A stretch of DNA of 64,000 bases from Prostheceraeus crozeri (GCA_907163375.1 CAJQUW010014747.1:62001-126000); one strand, 5' to 3'; counted from the first letter of the stretch, positions 1-12,602 are shown. Translations and numbers: made by a program. Notes: generated by a model from the sequence alone, not told the origin.

Positions 1-361
1 GATCATATATTCATAGACTGACAAAGACTAATGATTCAATGGATACAATGAATAATGATCAAAATGAACTATTCGAATACTTTTAAGAGAAGCGATTTCC
101 ATAGAGACCTCTAGGCTTTCATATCTTGTCTGAGTTTTATTATTTTTAGCAATGCTTCTATGTACGATGCGAGTTTCTTATTCGCTACTTCTTGTGAATC
201 CTGTAGAGAAGCTAAATCAAAAGTTGTATGTGTTGTATGTATTTTTTGAAGCAATCTTCGTTTGTTTGTCATTAGTATTGGGTATTAGTTATTGTTAATG
301 GATGCAGTATTAGTACCCGGCGCTTGTAATTAAACACAACGCATGCGTATTTTCTTTTCAG
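1..361. other. intron sequence upstream of the first visible neurexin exon
   Basis: AT-rich sequence with no coding signal that I can support. It ends in a pyrimidine-rich acceptor (ttttcttttcag) at 349-361, so it is read as the end of a neurexin intron whose upstream exon lies outside the window. Confidence 0.6.
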
Positions 362-555
362 TTGCTACAACAATTTCTTTCAATAAGGATAGACATACAG
401 ACAGTTTGGTAATTGTGGAATACACTGGTCATCGTAGGAATACGTATCGGGATGAAATTGCATTTGGCATTCAAACAGACAGGAGTAACGTGACTTTGCT
501 CAATATACTTGGAAGCGGAACCGCTGGATATGATTTTATCAAAATCGAAATTTTG
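362..555 (+). CDS. NRXN: neurexin exon: first part of the last laminin-G (LNS) domain
   Basis: The exon is bounded by a strong acceptor (tttcttttcag) and a GTGAGT donor at 556. It enters in phase 1 and leaves in phase 0. The translation holds motifs such as YRDEIAFGIQTD and VTLLNILGSG. These match the beta-strand core of neurexin LNS6, where vertebrates have 'DRLAIGFST...AVLVRVDSS'. Neurexins are presynaptic single-pass adhesion proteins that bind neuroligins and other postsynaptic partners through LNS domains. The identification rests on this exon together with the downstream exons, which continue the same domain in frame. The upstream exons are outside the window. Confidence 0.85.
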
Positions 556-879
556 GTGAGTCTGTGCTCAATACGCCTTGAAAGAAAATGCCTTGGCCAA
601 TTGTCTTCATTCTAAAGCATCAATACTCTGTACTTTGACTCTAAAACTGACGAAGTGAAGTGTGGTTAATTTTGAACTTATCTTGAAATGGAGCAAATTT
701 CAGATAGGCTGAAACGTGCTCCTATTTGGATAGATTCAATGACTTTAGAGGATATATTAAAGCTTCTGAGTTTCATATCTCATAGCTCCTGAGCAACTAA
801 ATGTCAATGAACAGAAGGATCCCATGTTTACTTCAAAAATCCGTGCGTCATAGGCCTATGTATCCGTGACTCTCGTGTG

Positions 880-1900
880 CGCGGCTGGTGTCCGTCGATT
901 TAGCCAAGGCTTTTGATAGAATTCCGCACCAGGTGATCATAAGTCCTTGTAAAAGTATTCATACGCTTGATGTGACATATAATTGAATTTCCAGTTTTCT
1001 TGCCAATAGGCGGAATCGCGTATGTATAAATGATGCTTCCTCATGGTCCCATATTTCAAGTGGCGTCCCACTGGGAAGTGTCCTTGGGCCTATTTTATCT
1101 GCTATTTCTGTAAACGATTCTTCTGATAAATCCTCAGTAAGTCGTTATGCCAATGATTTGCTGTTGCTAGATTGCATTCGTAATGCTGAAGATGACAACT
1201 TACAAGCCGACTGGCTAAATTTTATGAGATGGTCCAGATCTTTATATCTACCTGTCAATGATGCTGAATGTTGTGTGATGAACATTGTTACAAAAAGAGA
1301 TATGACTCCTAATCCTGTATTTCCCAAGACGCGTATCTAACCGAAGTTGAATGTCTATCTTTTCTTGGTGTCATCATGTCCAATGATTTAAAGTAGAATC
1401 GACACATTAAATTTTTAACTAAGAAGGCAGAAGGCGGTGAAAAGATTGCTCACTTTGTGGGACCTTTGACGTGCAGATTATCCACCTTTGCTTGTGCAGG
1501 GATGCTATGTTGCTTTCCATGCTTTTGTAATCTTCCGCAACACAACAATGTGCTTACCTCTCAAAGATGAAAATTCTCTTATTGTTGGTGCAAATAAAAC
1601 ATGTGATAATCTATTTTCAAAAGTTGTAAAAACGTTAGTATTCCCTTGAGTGAATTGTTTTTGGAACGTTCTTCTCGTTCGACGAGAAGTGCATGTTTAC
1701 TGAGCCGTCCACTCACCAAGACTGAACGATACTGAAAACCGCTCATCAAATTTTGCAAGAAGCCTTTGATTTTATAAAAATTACTTTTTACGACCTATTT
1801 CTCTGCAGTCATTTTCTTTCTAAGTCTTTCTGTTTTATCTCGAAATGTGTAAGGTGTTCACCGAATGTACCATGCTGAGAGAATGAAGAAATTATTATTA
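880..1900 (+). mobile_element. decayed LINE (Jockey/CR1-like) reverse transcriptase fragment
   Basis: Translating the plus strand in several frames gives the reverse transcriptase motifs in their proper order: VDLAKAFDRIPHQV (motif A), SSGVPLGSVLGPI (motif B), RYANDLLLL (the YADD box, with Asn for the first Asp) and ECLSFLGVIMSND (a later thumb-side motif). Stops and frame changes interrupt it, so it is dead. It lies in the intron between neurexin exons 362-555 and 4225-4393. The GVPxGSVLGP signature is typical of Jockey/CR1-type non-LTR elements. The ends are approximate and I saw no poly-A tail or target duplication. Confidence 0.8.
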
Positions 1901-2306
1901 GAGCTCCGAGCTTTCCCTATGTCGATTTGATTGGCCGAATTGGGTCACTACCCCTGCGTCAAAAGATGCCCTGTTCATCGGCAACCAGAATCCCAAACAG
2001 TTGATATTGGCGCCTGCTCCATCATGCTCAGTTGAAAGTAACATTGAAAGAGTAATGTTAAATATCTAATGTTGAACGGCTTCAATTCTTAAAGGCTAAA
2101 ATCTATGACTATGAATTAGCAGAAATGTTGAATTTTTGATTGCTTTTGAAAACTGTTGCATTATGTAATTCATTGAAAATATTAACTTAGCTTTTCAATT
2201 TATTTGTAAATGCATGTATGCTGCAGTCAGCAACTTATTGACTTGTTTCTACCAAGAAAAGCTATAGATATGTTAATGAAATCAAATAATGATACAAACA
2301 TAATTA

Positions 2307-4092
2307 TTAATAAACAACACCTCGAATGTTCAGCGAGACCTGAAACCTAGATAAATAAGCGAACAATCGAAAACCTAGAAACCTAGAAAAACAAGCGAAA
2401 TCAATTGTTTCGGATGGTTCTGGCCAACAAAGCCCTTGCATTAGACCTAGCAAGAGAGATGCTAAGCTGCTGGTACATCTGTCTGCGAATGGCATTGTGG
2501 TCTGCATTCATTTAAAGGTCTTTTCGGTCTGCTATCCGTGGAAGTGCCACTGTTGCTTCATTGCCCCACACAACGTAAGCTGTCACAGCTAGCGGAATAC
2601 ACTTCCAACCGAGCTGGTGGCATTTGTCGTCGTTGGTTTGGTGCACTGATTAGGATAATGCCCTAGTGTTTATCATAGTCAGTGGTTTGGTACTTCCTCT
2701 CTTCAGCCGATTTAAGACATTCCTCTGAAGTGCTCGCTCCATCATTTATATTTGGGATGAGCGGGTGCACCACAGTAATATCAAAAGCGGCTGACTGTCC
2801 TAATGACCAAGATGGAACCAGGACATCTGCTGGCCGATGATTGTCGCCTGTTAGACCTGCACCTTGTTTTAGTTTGGGACTCAACATAGCGGTACGACAA
2901 TGAGAAAAAATTGAGTCCCAGAGCTTGTTATGCCGATGAACAATATCCGATCCATGCCTACATGTCAGAGCATGGTAACCCGAAATATGTTAAAAACCTT
3001 TCCGGGGCACATTAGACGTACGATATTATCTTCATTTAAAGGTAAGCCAAGCTTCATTTTTAAAAGACATTAGAACTCATTTGGTTAAGCTGCTGTTTGA
3101 GACCAGGACTTGGCGTGACTGTACGTCAATCCGAAGCTCGAGGATCGGATATTGCAATATGTCGAGTTTGGTCAACAGTTGAGGGCAGATCCTGTATAAA
3201 TTTGCATGATTGTTCTTCATGTATACACTCAGATAGGTCACGTTGCATGCAGCACTTCGAGGAGTTTCCTTCGACACAGAAGACTTTGTATTAACTTTGG
3301 AATTGAAATCTTCCCTAACTTCTGACATTCGAAGGCCTCTGGAATCAGTGCTTGCGACTGAAGAAGTATATGCCGCCGACGCATGTTGCTCCAGTGATCG
3401 AAGTCCAAGACCGCCAAATTTTAGTGGCAATTGTGCTTGACCATCAGTCAATTGTATGTAGGCCGAGTCTTCAATGCAACCCATCACATCAGAATCAAAC
3501 TTTCTCAACAAATGAGATGCCAAAAATGGTGGAGAGCATCTAGCACTATGTGCGAATTTACAGAACCCACTGCAAGATCCAAGAAGTTGCATGACGATTT
3601 TAGGATCATGAAGATCTGCAAGGGCACTCAATAGCTTTTTAGCGGTTGCAATCTTCTTCGTAAGAAAATGATCACAAAATTGAGCATTCCCAATCGGTGC
3701 ACCAGGAATTTCCATATTAGGGTTGCCTGCTTGCTTTCGCATCATTAGGAAGCAATTTGATATCATTCCGGCAAAATATCTCGCATTTATGGAAATTCAA
3801 GCTAAGGCCAGACCATGTTTGAGTCTTAGTTATTAAGTCGATACAATTATATGCATTGGTTTGCGCTGCAAAGGATACCATCATTGAGATACCGAAAGCT
3901 ATGTTGCAGTCCCGGAATGCTGTTCAATGATCCAACCAAACGATTTAAACCCAACGCAAAAGACAAAGGACCTAAAGGATCGCCTTGCTGAACACCAGCT
4001 GACAACAGCATTCCAGAAAAACTTGAATTTGAATTATCAGCTACAGTCAGAGGAAAGATAATGAGAAAGTGTGAAATGCAAAACATGTTCAT
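2307..4092 (-). mobile_element. decayed non-LTR retrotransposon, reverse transcriptase to C-terminal nuclease-like region
   Basis: Minus-strand open segments follow one another in protein order. At 3847-4092 there are VQQGDPLGPL and YLNDG (the YxDD box). At 3077-3766 there is a thumb region with LPLKFGGLGLRSLEQHASAA. At 2663-2887 there is RPADVLVPSW followed by AFDITV, which resembles the C-terminal region of R2/NeSL-like elements that carry a restriction-like endonuclease. The segments are in different frames with stops between, so the copy is inactive. It is 5'-truncated close to the neurexin exon at 4225. The family call below 'non-LTR element' is an inference from the motifs. Confidence 0.75.
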
Positions 4093-4224
4093 GTGTTACC
4101 AGAGACTTTGCATAATCCATTCAGATGCATCGTGCCAGCTCGGCAATACTGACTGCATATCTAGAATTCATAATCAACAGAGGTCGTCTCTCTATGCTAT
4201 TCAATTTCATGCATTTTCTTTCAG

Positions 4225-4393
4225 AAACGAGGATATCTCAGAGTCATTTATTTTACTGGAAGCCTCATTCAAGTAGTTGTCGAAAGCAGGATAATAATTT
4301 CTGATGGTCGATATCACATTGTACGATTTGTTCGTGATGGAGCTGATGCGGTTTTAAGAATAGATGGTCTTGAATCCAAGAGCAAAAATAAAA
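4225..4393 (+). CDS. NRXN: neurexin exon: middle of the last LNS domain
   Basis: Acceptor gcattttctttcag ends at 4224 and donor GTACGT begins at 4394. The exon starts in phase 0, matching the end of the previous exon, and leaves in phase 1. Its translation includes YLRVIYFTGSLIQ and IIISDGRYHIVRFVRDGADA, then VLRIDG. This aligns with the vertebrate LNS6 stretch ending '[22 protein letters not shown]'. The phase match and domain continuity make it a genuine exon although it is only 56 codons long. Confidence 0.9.
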
Positions 4394-6254
4394 GTACGTT
4401 CTCATGAATTCCATTGTAATCTGATATTGTGTTCAACTGACGAATAAAATGCATTCAAACTGCTGCTGCAAAATTTGGAATGATTGGACTTAAAAATCTT
4501 GCTTGTTGTAGCCAACATTTTCAACAGTGGAATAAATGTGATTTAACAAATTAAGTTATACGACTCCTACTCCTGAGCCACTTTCTCATGTACGATTAAA
4601 TCAGCATTACAAAAGTTGCTCAACCAATTGATTTTACCGAGCGTGATGTCAACAGTGGCAGAACGCTTTCATATCACAAGCTCAACTGAATTCGTGCGAA
4701 TAAAGTACACACAAGTAAAAGAGCAAAATACAAGATATTCAATACTCATAGGGGTCAATGCTATCAGAGACGATGCTATAGACGTCGATAATTGCGTTCT
4801 TCCTTTTAGACACTGGCAGCGAGATAACTTGTAGTTGCAATGCTATATTCAAACGCAATCAATCATTTCGAAATAATGGTCGACATTTTTGCGGTGATAA
4901 TTATAGTTGCTTTTTAATTCTTCTCATGAGCAGCATCTTGCAATCACTGTTTCTTGTATGAGTGATATCACTACATCATACATATTCTTCCAAGTGGTAT
5001 GATTAAGCGATCGGTACTTTCCGATGCTTTAATCTCAATCACCGAATAAACAAATAAATGAAAAGCTGGTTATACAGCGGGTCTATACTTTAAACTGTGC
5101 CCACACACAGATCATGCACATTCTGATACATAAACGAATTACGACACGTCTCATACTCACACTGTTCGTTTAAAATCATGTGATATTTATTATGTGAAGC
5201 CATCATGCTTGATAAGCAAAACTACTTTCGTCAAAATTAGCTGATACACATGTCACGATTCGCTAAAATGTTGATATCAAATACTTCTTCCTTGAAACAC
5301 TATATGCTCCACGATAAGTAATTCAATCAGACTCTAGAACGTATAAATGTAATGTCTACTCTTGTTGAAAAGCAGATTAATACGATAAGTAACTCCGGCA
5401 AGCAAGAAATTGAAGATAATCATTAGTGATTATGTTTAAATTACTGCCATTTCTTTAATCTTATATTGTAATTACCTCAAGAAAGCTAATGGAAGACGAG
5501 CAATCTCGTTTTTTAGAGGCTTTTGACAAGTGTCAATTTTCATTGCATTCTGGTTTTTTTGTACATTTGTTAAGTAATTCAAATTGTAATCTTTACAAGG
5601 CTTTCATAACGAAACTACTGAGGATTTGATTAATTTTCAGTGTACAAACAAGAAATTAACAACCATTGATTGAAAATACCTCTGCATTAGGGTAAAAACC
5701 AGATAGAACATTTCTGGACATCGCTTATCGAATCTAATGCATTGAAAGTTACTTGGATTGCTTTGAAAAGCAAGCATGTTGACTGGTTTCAACGAAATCA
5801 AGTAATAAACTGAATTTTTCTTCTATTCTTACGTGTACAAAATAATTACTGTTGTTTCCAGATCTGGTATGATTGCATTTTGCATCATAAACATATTGGT
5901 ACACTCTTCAACTAAAAAACCCTTTCGGTGACTTTGCACTTTTTATAATTATATCTTTGTTAAAGCGTCATGACGATCATCTTTTGACTCTGTTTAATTT
6001 TTGACCTTATTTATTTATTTGCAGTAAATGCTTTGATTCTCAAGACTCTTTTTCTAAATTTTAAGAATATATTACTTTCTTTCATTTCATTCTCTTAATG
6101 TATCTGTTATATCAAAATGTTTCGATTCAAAGTTTTTTTGCATCAGCTCGTATTGAGGAATTCTGTTTGCATTAATGTGGAGTTTGATAAATTCGTTCGA
6201 AATTTCATAAACTTTGCTGCAATATTTCATTTTCTTGAGTTCGATGTTTTTATA

Positions 6255-6411
6255 TTTTCTCCATGCAATATACGGTGAAAAGGAAAAAACAGGTTCCTAG
6301 CAGGGCGACGTAGCCGCCGACTTTTTCTTTGATGCCGTCTCCGGTATTGACGCTTTCATCAACATCAGAGCTGGAAGTGGATCCGGGCCTTGGGCTTGGG
6401 CCTGAAAAATT
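6255..6411 (-). other. exon-like GC-richer block with a membrane segment, minus strand
   Basis: Read on the minus strand, this block begins after an acceptor-like sequence (ctgcttacag) and stays open to a stop. It encodes a Ser/Asp-rich stretch (SGPSPRPGSTSSSDVDESVN), then GIKEKVGGYVALLGTCFFLF and VYCMEKI. The last part reads as a transmembrane helix ending in a basic/acidic tip. The base composition is clearly richer in G+C than the intron around it. It could be a terminal exon of a nested opposite-strand gene, or a duplicated exon or pseudogene fragment. The 'xxGGYxALLGTxxFF...EKI' pattern faintly recalls ZIP-type transporter helices, but I would not assign a family. Confidence 0.35.
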
Positions 6412-6876
6412 CTGTAAGCAGCCGGGCCGGGACTGAAAGTACCCAGGCCGATATTTATTGCCTCAAATTAAAAATATCTTCCTCATTTGATCATTTAAAT
6501 TCTCTGAATCAATCCATGTGATGGCTTGTCAACCTGATTCTTAAGCAATAAGACGAAATTAAGTGTCAACTACATCACGTGGAGATGATGTTAAGCAACA
6601 ATCGATAGACATATTAAGCAAGTAACATTTCTCTGGAATTTTGGTCAAAAGAGTCGATTGAATATTTAGTTCAACTTTTGACTTAGTGACTTCACTTTTT
6701 CAAATAGGCTATATGTCGTCAGTGCTTTCGTTCACTATGCTTTGGTAGACCAAGCAGAGGTCAGGAATCCAACCATCATCAGGACTCACTCAGAATCATC
6801 CAAACCATTCTGAATCCAAACTCGGCACCCATGATTGTTCATTCTGTTTTGTCTTTTAAGAGAATTCTTCTAAGAA

Positions 6877-6975
6877 TTTGAATCAATCAATCTTCAAGAA
6901 AATTAAATTTGAATCAATCAATCTCCAAGAAAATTAAATTTGAATCAAATAAATCTTCAAGAAAATTAAATTTAA
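6877..6975 (+). repeat. 31-bp tandem repeat, about three copies
   Basis: A unit beginning tttgaatcaatcaatc and ending caagaaaattaaa recurs at 6877, 6908 and 6939, a period of 31 bp, with few differences. It ends about 30 bp before the acceptor of the exon at 7009, so it sits in the region where the branch point would lie. Confidence 0.85.
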
Positions 6976-7008
6976 ATCAATTTTGACAATCTGATCGTTA
7001 CATTTCAG

Positions 7009-7094
7009 AGAAAGCAAGAACTTTTCACTTCAATCAGCAAAGATGGATTTATCTCGGCGGTGCCAGTCCAAAATTTCGAGGTCAACGTCGCAAA
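7009..7094 (+). CDS. NRXN: neurexin exon: LNS domain strand carrying the IxLGG motif
   Basis: Acceptor ttacatttcag ends at 7008 and donor GTAAAT begins at 7095. The phase-1 start matches the end of exon 4225-4393. The translation ARTFHFNQQRWIYLGGASPK continues with FRGQRRK. It aligns with vertebrate '[26 protein letters not shown]'. With the GTAAAT donor the exon ends in phase 0, whereas the next recognised exon seems to start in phase 1. Either a weaker in-exon donor is used (for example AG|GTCAAC at 7081, which ends in phase 1) or a small exon between them was missed. Confidence 0.8.
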
Positions 7095-8823
7095 GTAAAT
7101 CTTCGGCACGCAAAAAGAGCGGCAAATACAATCCACAAACCTCGTAGAAATTTCTTTGGAATAATTTCAGGTAATCTTTGAAATTCTTGATTGGAAACAT
7201 TAATACACACACTAGAACACGAATGCATTATATGCGACAGCGTAATACATTTCTCAGAAATTGATTTAATATGGCGACTTCCGCCAAAATGGCCAACAGA
7301 CCAGCGATGTGGCTTTATGAAGTTCAAACATATGCGTATTCAAACAAGAATCTTGTGGAGGAATTACCTTGCACTGAATCCTGGAAATACATCAGCTTCT
7401 AGAAAGTAAACATTCTTCTCCTCTGTTTGACTACGACATTCGGAATCTAGTCAGTGGCCAAAAAGGCAGGTTTTGAATTTTTCAAATTAATTTGTGGCAA
7501 TTTTATAATATTATTTCAGCAAAATCTAGCTAACTCACATCGTAAATAAATTCCTTTGACGCTAGTTTTCATGCTTTTTTGATGAAGATGCCATCAAATC
7601 TTGAAATGTTAACAACTTCCATGTATTACAGTTTTCATAAGTTCAACTGACGTTTAATGACGTGAACATATCAAAATTAGCTTGCGATCAAATTATTCTC
7701 TTGACTTGCTGTGCACAAATTTGTTGTCAATCATTCTCATGTTCCACATATAATCTCACAAGATTTTATGTGGAAATATAAAGTAAATATCTTGATGAAT
7801 GATGGGGGAATCCACAGAAATCTCATGCATGAAATGTTAGTGAATCTCGAGGTTGGTGGATTCTTCCATCTTCAATAGTCACTCATCATTTATGAAACCG
7901 AAATTTCGATTACTTTCTCTGATATTTACTTTCATCAACATTTGATGATTTTTCCCGTTATAACCTTCTATGAAATAAACTTTTGGAGTCATCAACTCAA
8001 GCTGGTTGCGATCTTCTACCCTACCAAAAATGAGCAACAAATTGATCTTGAAAATATACTTGCATATTGAAATTCTGTGGTTTACTTTGCCACCGTCCAT
8101 CAACACCGACAATAATTCCGATGGTTGATCAATCAAATGGCAATATGCTTTACAACAATTGTAGATTGACATCATTTTCGACTGCTGTGATAGAACTCGC
8201 ACTATTTATTCACTCTGACTGCTTTTTGAAAGATCCACAAAGTGCAAAATAAGTACCATATACATGTAAGTAAATTTGTATTCTTTAGGAATGAATCTAC
8301 TATTGGATCTACAAAGAATGCAAACTCATCTGAACGAAGCGTCTCGTAATTGAAAATTTTTAGGATTTCATAAAAATGTCAAAGTTTGATATGCCTCGCG
8401 TCAGCAGAGAAGCGTCTTTCAATTAGAAAAAACGAACTTGGCAAACGTCGATGACTGTGAATAATTCGTCAACACTCGAAGTGACTTTTCGGTAGTAAGA
8501 ATGGAGTAGTATCAGACATCTTCAAGTTAGAAGGAGTTGCGTTCAACATGTGGATAATTCACTTATCTAAACGTGTTACTTGACTTGTATTCTATACTGA
8601 TTACTTTAGAACTATATAGATTTTGCTTAATTTTTTTAATCATCATCAACATTTACATGCATATATCCACAGAAAAATTATATTTAAAATGCTCGTGGGA
8701 AAATGCCGCTGCAAACTAAAATTATTCCACTAATTGGTATGATTTAAAATGAAGTGAAATGCATAATAAAATGCAAACAAGACCGAAAGTGCTAGATTGG
8801 TTGCTTTTCACTTTCCAGTAATA
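7095..8823. other. neurexin intron, nothing recognised
   Basis: AT-rich sequence with only short open frames on either strand, none with a family signature, codon bias or splice support that I can defend. Confidence 0.5.
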
Positions 8824-8825
8824 TA

Positions 8826-9765
8826 CAGGGTGTTCACGATCTTCTTCGGATTTTTACATGCTGCTATTTTGACAAAAATACTAAGTTTTCAGGTTCTAGG
8901 TAGCATATGTCGCATTCCTCTGATCACTTCTATTTGAAAATTGACAAGAGGTATTCCATCTGTCCTCCATCACAGTATGTAGAGATCACAGCGGTTGGTA
9001 AAGGAATGATGAGTAAGAGTAGCATCATATGTGGTTATGTTGTTCATTAGAAAGGTTGGTCTTTGTTTTGATTCGTCTTAAGCTTTTGGACCTGGTGCTA
9101 GGAGCTTTGTAGAAATAATTTTGCACCAGGCCTCATAGCTAAGATTACAATATTGACAAATTTTAGCTTCATAGGCCTGGCAGCAGCCCTACCACAACCT
9201 GATTTTGTCGTGGTGCCATAAGTAGAAGTTCTTTGTTCAATAATATGTCCTTGTTGAATGTGGCATTGACTGCTTCTTCCATCACTTAGAAGAAAGCTCC
9301 ATCGCAAGATAGCAAATTGGCCCAATAAAATATCGAAGGTGACTACATAGGCTTCTCGTCAATTTAATGAGGGTTTGTGCAGGAATACAGATCTAGGAAA
9401 CAGTTATGTTGGTAGACATTTCCATTGAGACGGACTGCTGCCTCATAACTGAAATTTAAGGTTGAATTAGGATCCTGTGTGTCAATCAATCAATTATCAA
9501 AAGAAAACGTTGAAGTCGATTAGGTGCATCTTATGGCTCCAATTCTTGTACAATAAATACATGCGCTCCAATGCATATGATTGATTTTCGCACAACCGAT
9601 GTAATAAAATCCCATTTTATCCGATTAAAACTCATTTTGTTTGTCACGTGTACACATAGCTAGCATCTCTAATCAGCTCACGGTTTGGATAACTAAGTTT
9701 AAAACCCGATATTATGTACCATAGTGGTAGTGACAAAAATCCGCAAGAAGATCGCGAACACCCTG
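8826..9765 (-). mobile_element. Tc1/mariner-like DNA transposon, decayed
   Basis: Terminal inverted repeats of about 32 bp bound the element: CAGGGTGTTCACGATCTTCT on the left, and its near complement (AGAAGATCGCGAACACCCTG) on the right. Both ends are flanked by TA (8824-8825 and 9766-9767), the target duplication of this superfamily. Inside, the minus strand carries traces of a transposase of the arthropod-type mariner-like group. These are VRLNGNVYQHNC followed by NPH, which resembles the 'LNGxVNxHNCxYW...NPH' strand, and near the minus-strand 3' end a CDGGQMEYLL motif like the usual C-terminal 'DGGHxEHLL'. Stops interrupt it, so the 940-bp copy cannot be autonomous. Confidence 0.8.
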
Positions 9766-9767
9766 TA

Positions 9768-10817
9768 TTTAGTACATTTGATCATTAGTTGAACACATTT
9801 AAGTGTCTCGAGCTGATATGAATTTTACACCTTATTTCATAATCTGTCACCACCAAAAAGTTTTGAAATAATTGAATTGACCATTAATTTCCCCAATGAC
9901 CTTTAGAAGCTTGCTATAGACAGTGCGATGACTTTTTAATTTTCAAATATTTCAGGAATTCGAGGACCGAATAAAATCATTGCAATTATATGCATGCATA
10001 ATGCGACTCATTCAAACAATGCATAAGTGGTAGATGCGTTAGATCGTGTAAAAATGTGGTATTTCGTATTTCGGGTTTTGCTCTCAGTTTTTACATTATT
10101 GATGGGGTTCACATATCATTAAGTTATGCATATTAGTAGTCATGTGTAGATGATGTTTGATGCCCTACTCTGAAGGTGCTGCTTGATAATGTTTAGGATT
10201 TGTGATATAATTCTTAGCGTTGTGTAGGATTCTGCAGAATGAAATATAGTAACAGTTTTGAATTACACTGCTGTATCTTGCATCAACGAACATGTAGCAA
10301 TGAAATGTCTCAGAATCTACGAAAATGACTAATAATTGATGATTTGACAAGAGATGAAATATGAAATTTTTGCTAAATAGACTGTCGGAGAAATAATTCT
10401 TCCTATTTTCGGTTTGCACATCGTCAATCTATTCATACGTATGGGAAAATTTACTCCTAACGTAGAACTATAAACATACGTCACAATCAAATTAGACTTC
10501 TCAGTCATTTGCCTGTATGAATGTCAATTTGTCTTAATTTAACCATCAATTGTCATTGAGGGATAATCGCAGTAATGCTATTTACCATCAAATCACATCT
10601 GGATACAATGTTCCATCTGGCTGAAGCAGAAAAGAAAATATATTTAAATTGGTATAAAAACAACTTGATTTTATTGTTGTTACATAGCAAAGTCACCCTT
10701 CGATGAATTTGTTCTAATAACATGATTATACAACATACAGCAAGCTTAAATGTGAGCATCCGCATCGAATCAACCGAATGCCTACAGCATGTACTATATT
10801 TACATTAAATATTTTAG
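9768..10817. other. neurexin intron, nothing recognised
   Basis: AT-rich; no repeat, RNA gene or coding block that I can support. Confidence 0.5.
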
Positions 10818-10989
10818 TTGTTGATGGAACCGTTGCTTTTCCAGGATTCGTGTTCAATCGCTTAAGAGTAACAGACTTGGTGGCGCATCAATCCATTCGA
10901 CCGAATATTCGACTTTCTCTTCGGGGAAACGTAACGGTTCTGAAGAATTTCAAGCCTCAGTTGAAGGGCTTTCCTCCCCCAGACCCTGA
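10818..10989 (+). CDS. NRXN: neurexin exon: end of the last LNS domain
   Basis: The translation contains GFVFNRLRVTDLVAHQ and IRLSLRGNVTVL. This corresponds to neurexin 'GLxYNGLxVLxLA...IxIxGxVxLV', the last strands of LNS6. The donor GTAAGT at 10990 is perfect and leaves the exon in phase 2. The start is uncertain. An acceptor ending at 10817 adds VVDGTVAFPG, and an alternative acceptor with a better pyrimidine tract (gcttttccag) ends at 10844. Both give phase-1 starts. The uncertainty is tied to the unresolved 3' end of exon 7009-7094. Confidence 0.8.
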
Positions 10990-12538
10990 GTAAGTCAGGC
11001 AAAGAAATTTTGTGTCTCTCGTTTTAAAATGAATGCATCGTATCAATCCGTTATGAAGAAATGATAAAGAGAATTGAATTTGATAAACATAGTCATACAT
11101 GGAAGTGAATAAGCCTATTGCAGTCATAATCTATTACGTTTCTTAGAAAATTCACCGGTTGAAATATTTGCGAAAACAAAATAGGATTTGGTGCTCCTAT
11201 AGAATGGGCTGGTTACAAACAGCAAGCAAAGTCACAGTGCAACAATTGATGAACTACAAGCATGCATAGCCATACCTCAGCCCAAGCAATTTCAACCAAT
11301 CTTAAAACAATGCCTAATAATTACCTAAGGGACAGCGCAATACCTTCAGCGCAAATGCCTGGACAATTTCCCGGAACCGACAACAGCCAATCAAAAATAA
11401 GCATAGCAATAGCATCCAATATTCTTCCCAATAACACGATCACTAGCCCAAATTAATCTCGATGATCTCATAATAGTCCAATGAAGTCCCATGCCCAACT
11501 GTGTGTCCTGATTGTCCAGCCTTTGGGATCATCAAGTTTAATTTGAGGTAGTAATTGCGTCATTAGAATGACGCTATGGATATGCTTAAGTTTAATAGAA
11601 ACGTGATGGCTAAAATTCGTGAAGATCGTGAAATTTGTACAATTTTTGGTGCCTGTTGTATCCGTTGCCGAGCAGACACGACTACGCATCATTCTAAGGA
11701 ATTTCAGAATATTTTCAGATACTTTATGCGAATACTTATTGTAGGACTATATTGCAGATTAGAATTTTAACAAATATGGAATGCTGAAATTTGAAATGGA
11801 AGATACAAAAATATTCTGTTGTCTGTTTATGCATTGTAGGTTTCGCTATACCTCGATTAGTCGCAGGAGTATTATTCAATATACATGTATCTACCTTGCC
11901 ACAATTTGATGAATGTATAATTTGTAATGTAGTGAGATATTTGATGATAATAAATTAAGTACTGATTCATAGTTAAGGGTTGGTAGGCTCAATACAACAA
12001 TATTCAATGCAGTGTGAATGCGTTTGGCCTATATGGACTACTTTTGTGATGCGCAAATTCATAGTTTCTTACGATTTGTGTGATTTTAGTGAGATATTTC
12101 TTAAACAGCGGTTTTCGCAAACACCGACACTGATTTGTTTACTTCACGTGATCATGATCTCGTGACTGCAAATGTGAGATGCAAGTCACTTCTATAATCA
12201 CAAATAGGAAATATTTGTGAACATTAATTTCGATAAAAGAAATTAGCTTGCAATGAAATCTGATGGATTAAACAAACGTGATGTTATTGTTAAGCAGCAA
12301 CTGCGTGCAATGTCTCAATCTTAGAAATATTTCTGTATGAGTCAGGTATAGACGGAATATAGATAAAAGATTAACATATTTCACTAAGCAAATTAAGAGA
12401 TCAAAATTACTTTTAACCTATTGCAGTTGAAGTTTGGTATCGTGATATGCAATTCATATACATCTACTTTTCTACGAAACTTCTTAAGTATGATAAACGC
12501 AAATGCATGAAATTGTAATTCTTCTTGTAACATTTCAG
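10990..12538. other. neurexin intron, nothing recognised
   Basis: AT-rich, with short open frames only. I found no element ends, repeats or RNA gene. Confidence 0.5.
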
Positions 12539-12602
12539 GAAAAAATATCCCGACATACCTGGTGAAGGCCGCGATGCTATGCTTTCCACAACGAGTGAAC
12601 TC
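12539..12602 (+). CDS. NRXN: neurexin small exon: start of the extracellular stalk
   Basis: A 64-bp exon between acceptor catttcag (ending at 12538) and donor GTAAGT at 12603. The single leading base completes a Glu codon with the phase-2 end of exon 10989. It encodes KKYPDIPGEGRDAMLSTTSE and one further Leu, then leaves in phase 0. This lies where neurexins pass from LNS6 into the Ser/Thr-rich stalk. The splice sites and matching phases are the main evidence, because stalk sequence is poorly conserved. Confidence 0.8.

Larger units (their letters stand above)
4394..7008. other. neurexin intron, mostly unexplained
   Basis: AT-rich intron. I recognise nothing at 4400-6250. Short open stretches here have no family signature. 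Two local features are listed separately: an exon-like block on the minus strand (6255-6411) and a 31-bp tandem repeat (6877-6975). Confidence 0.6.
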
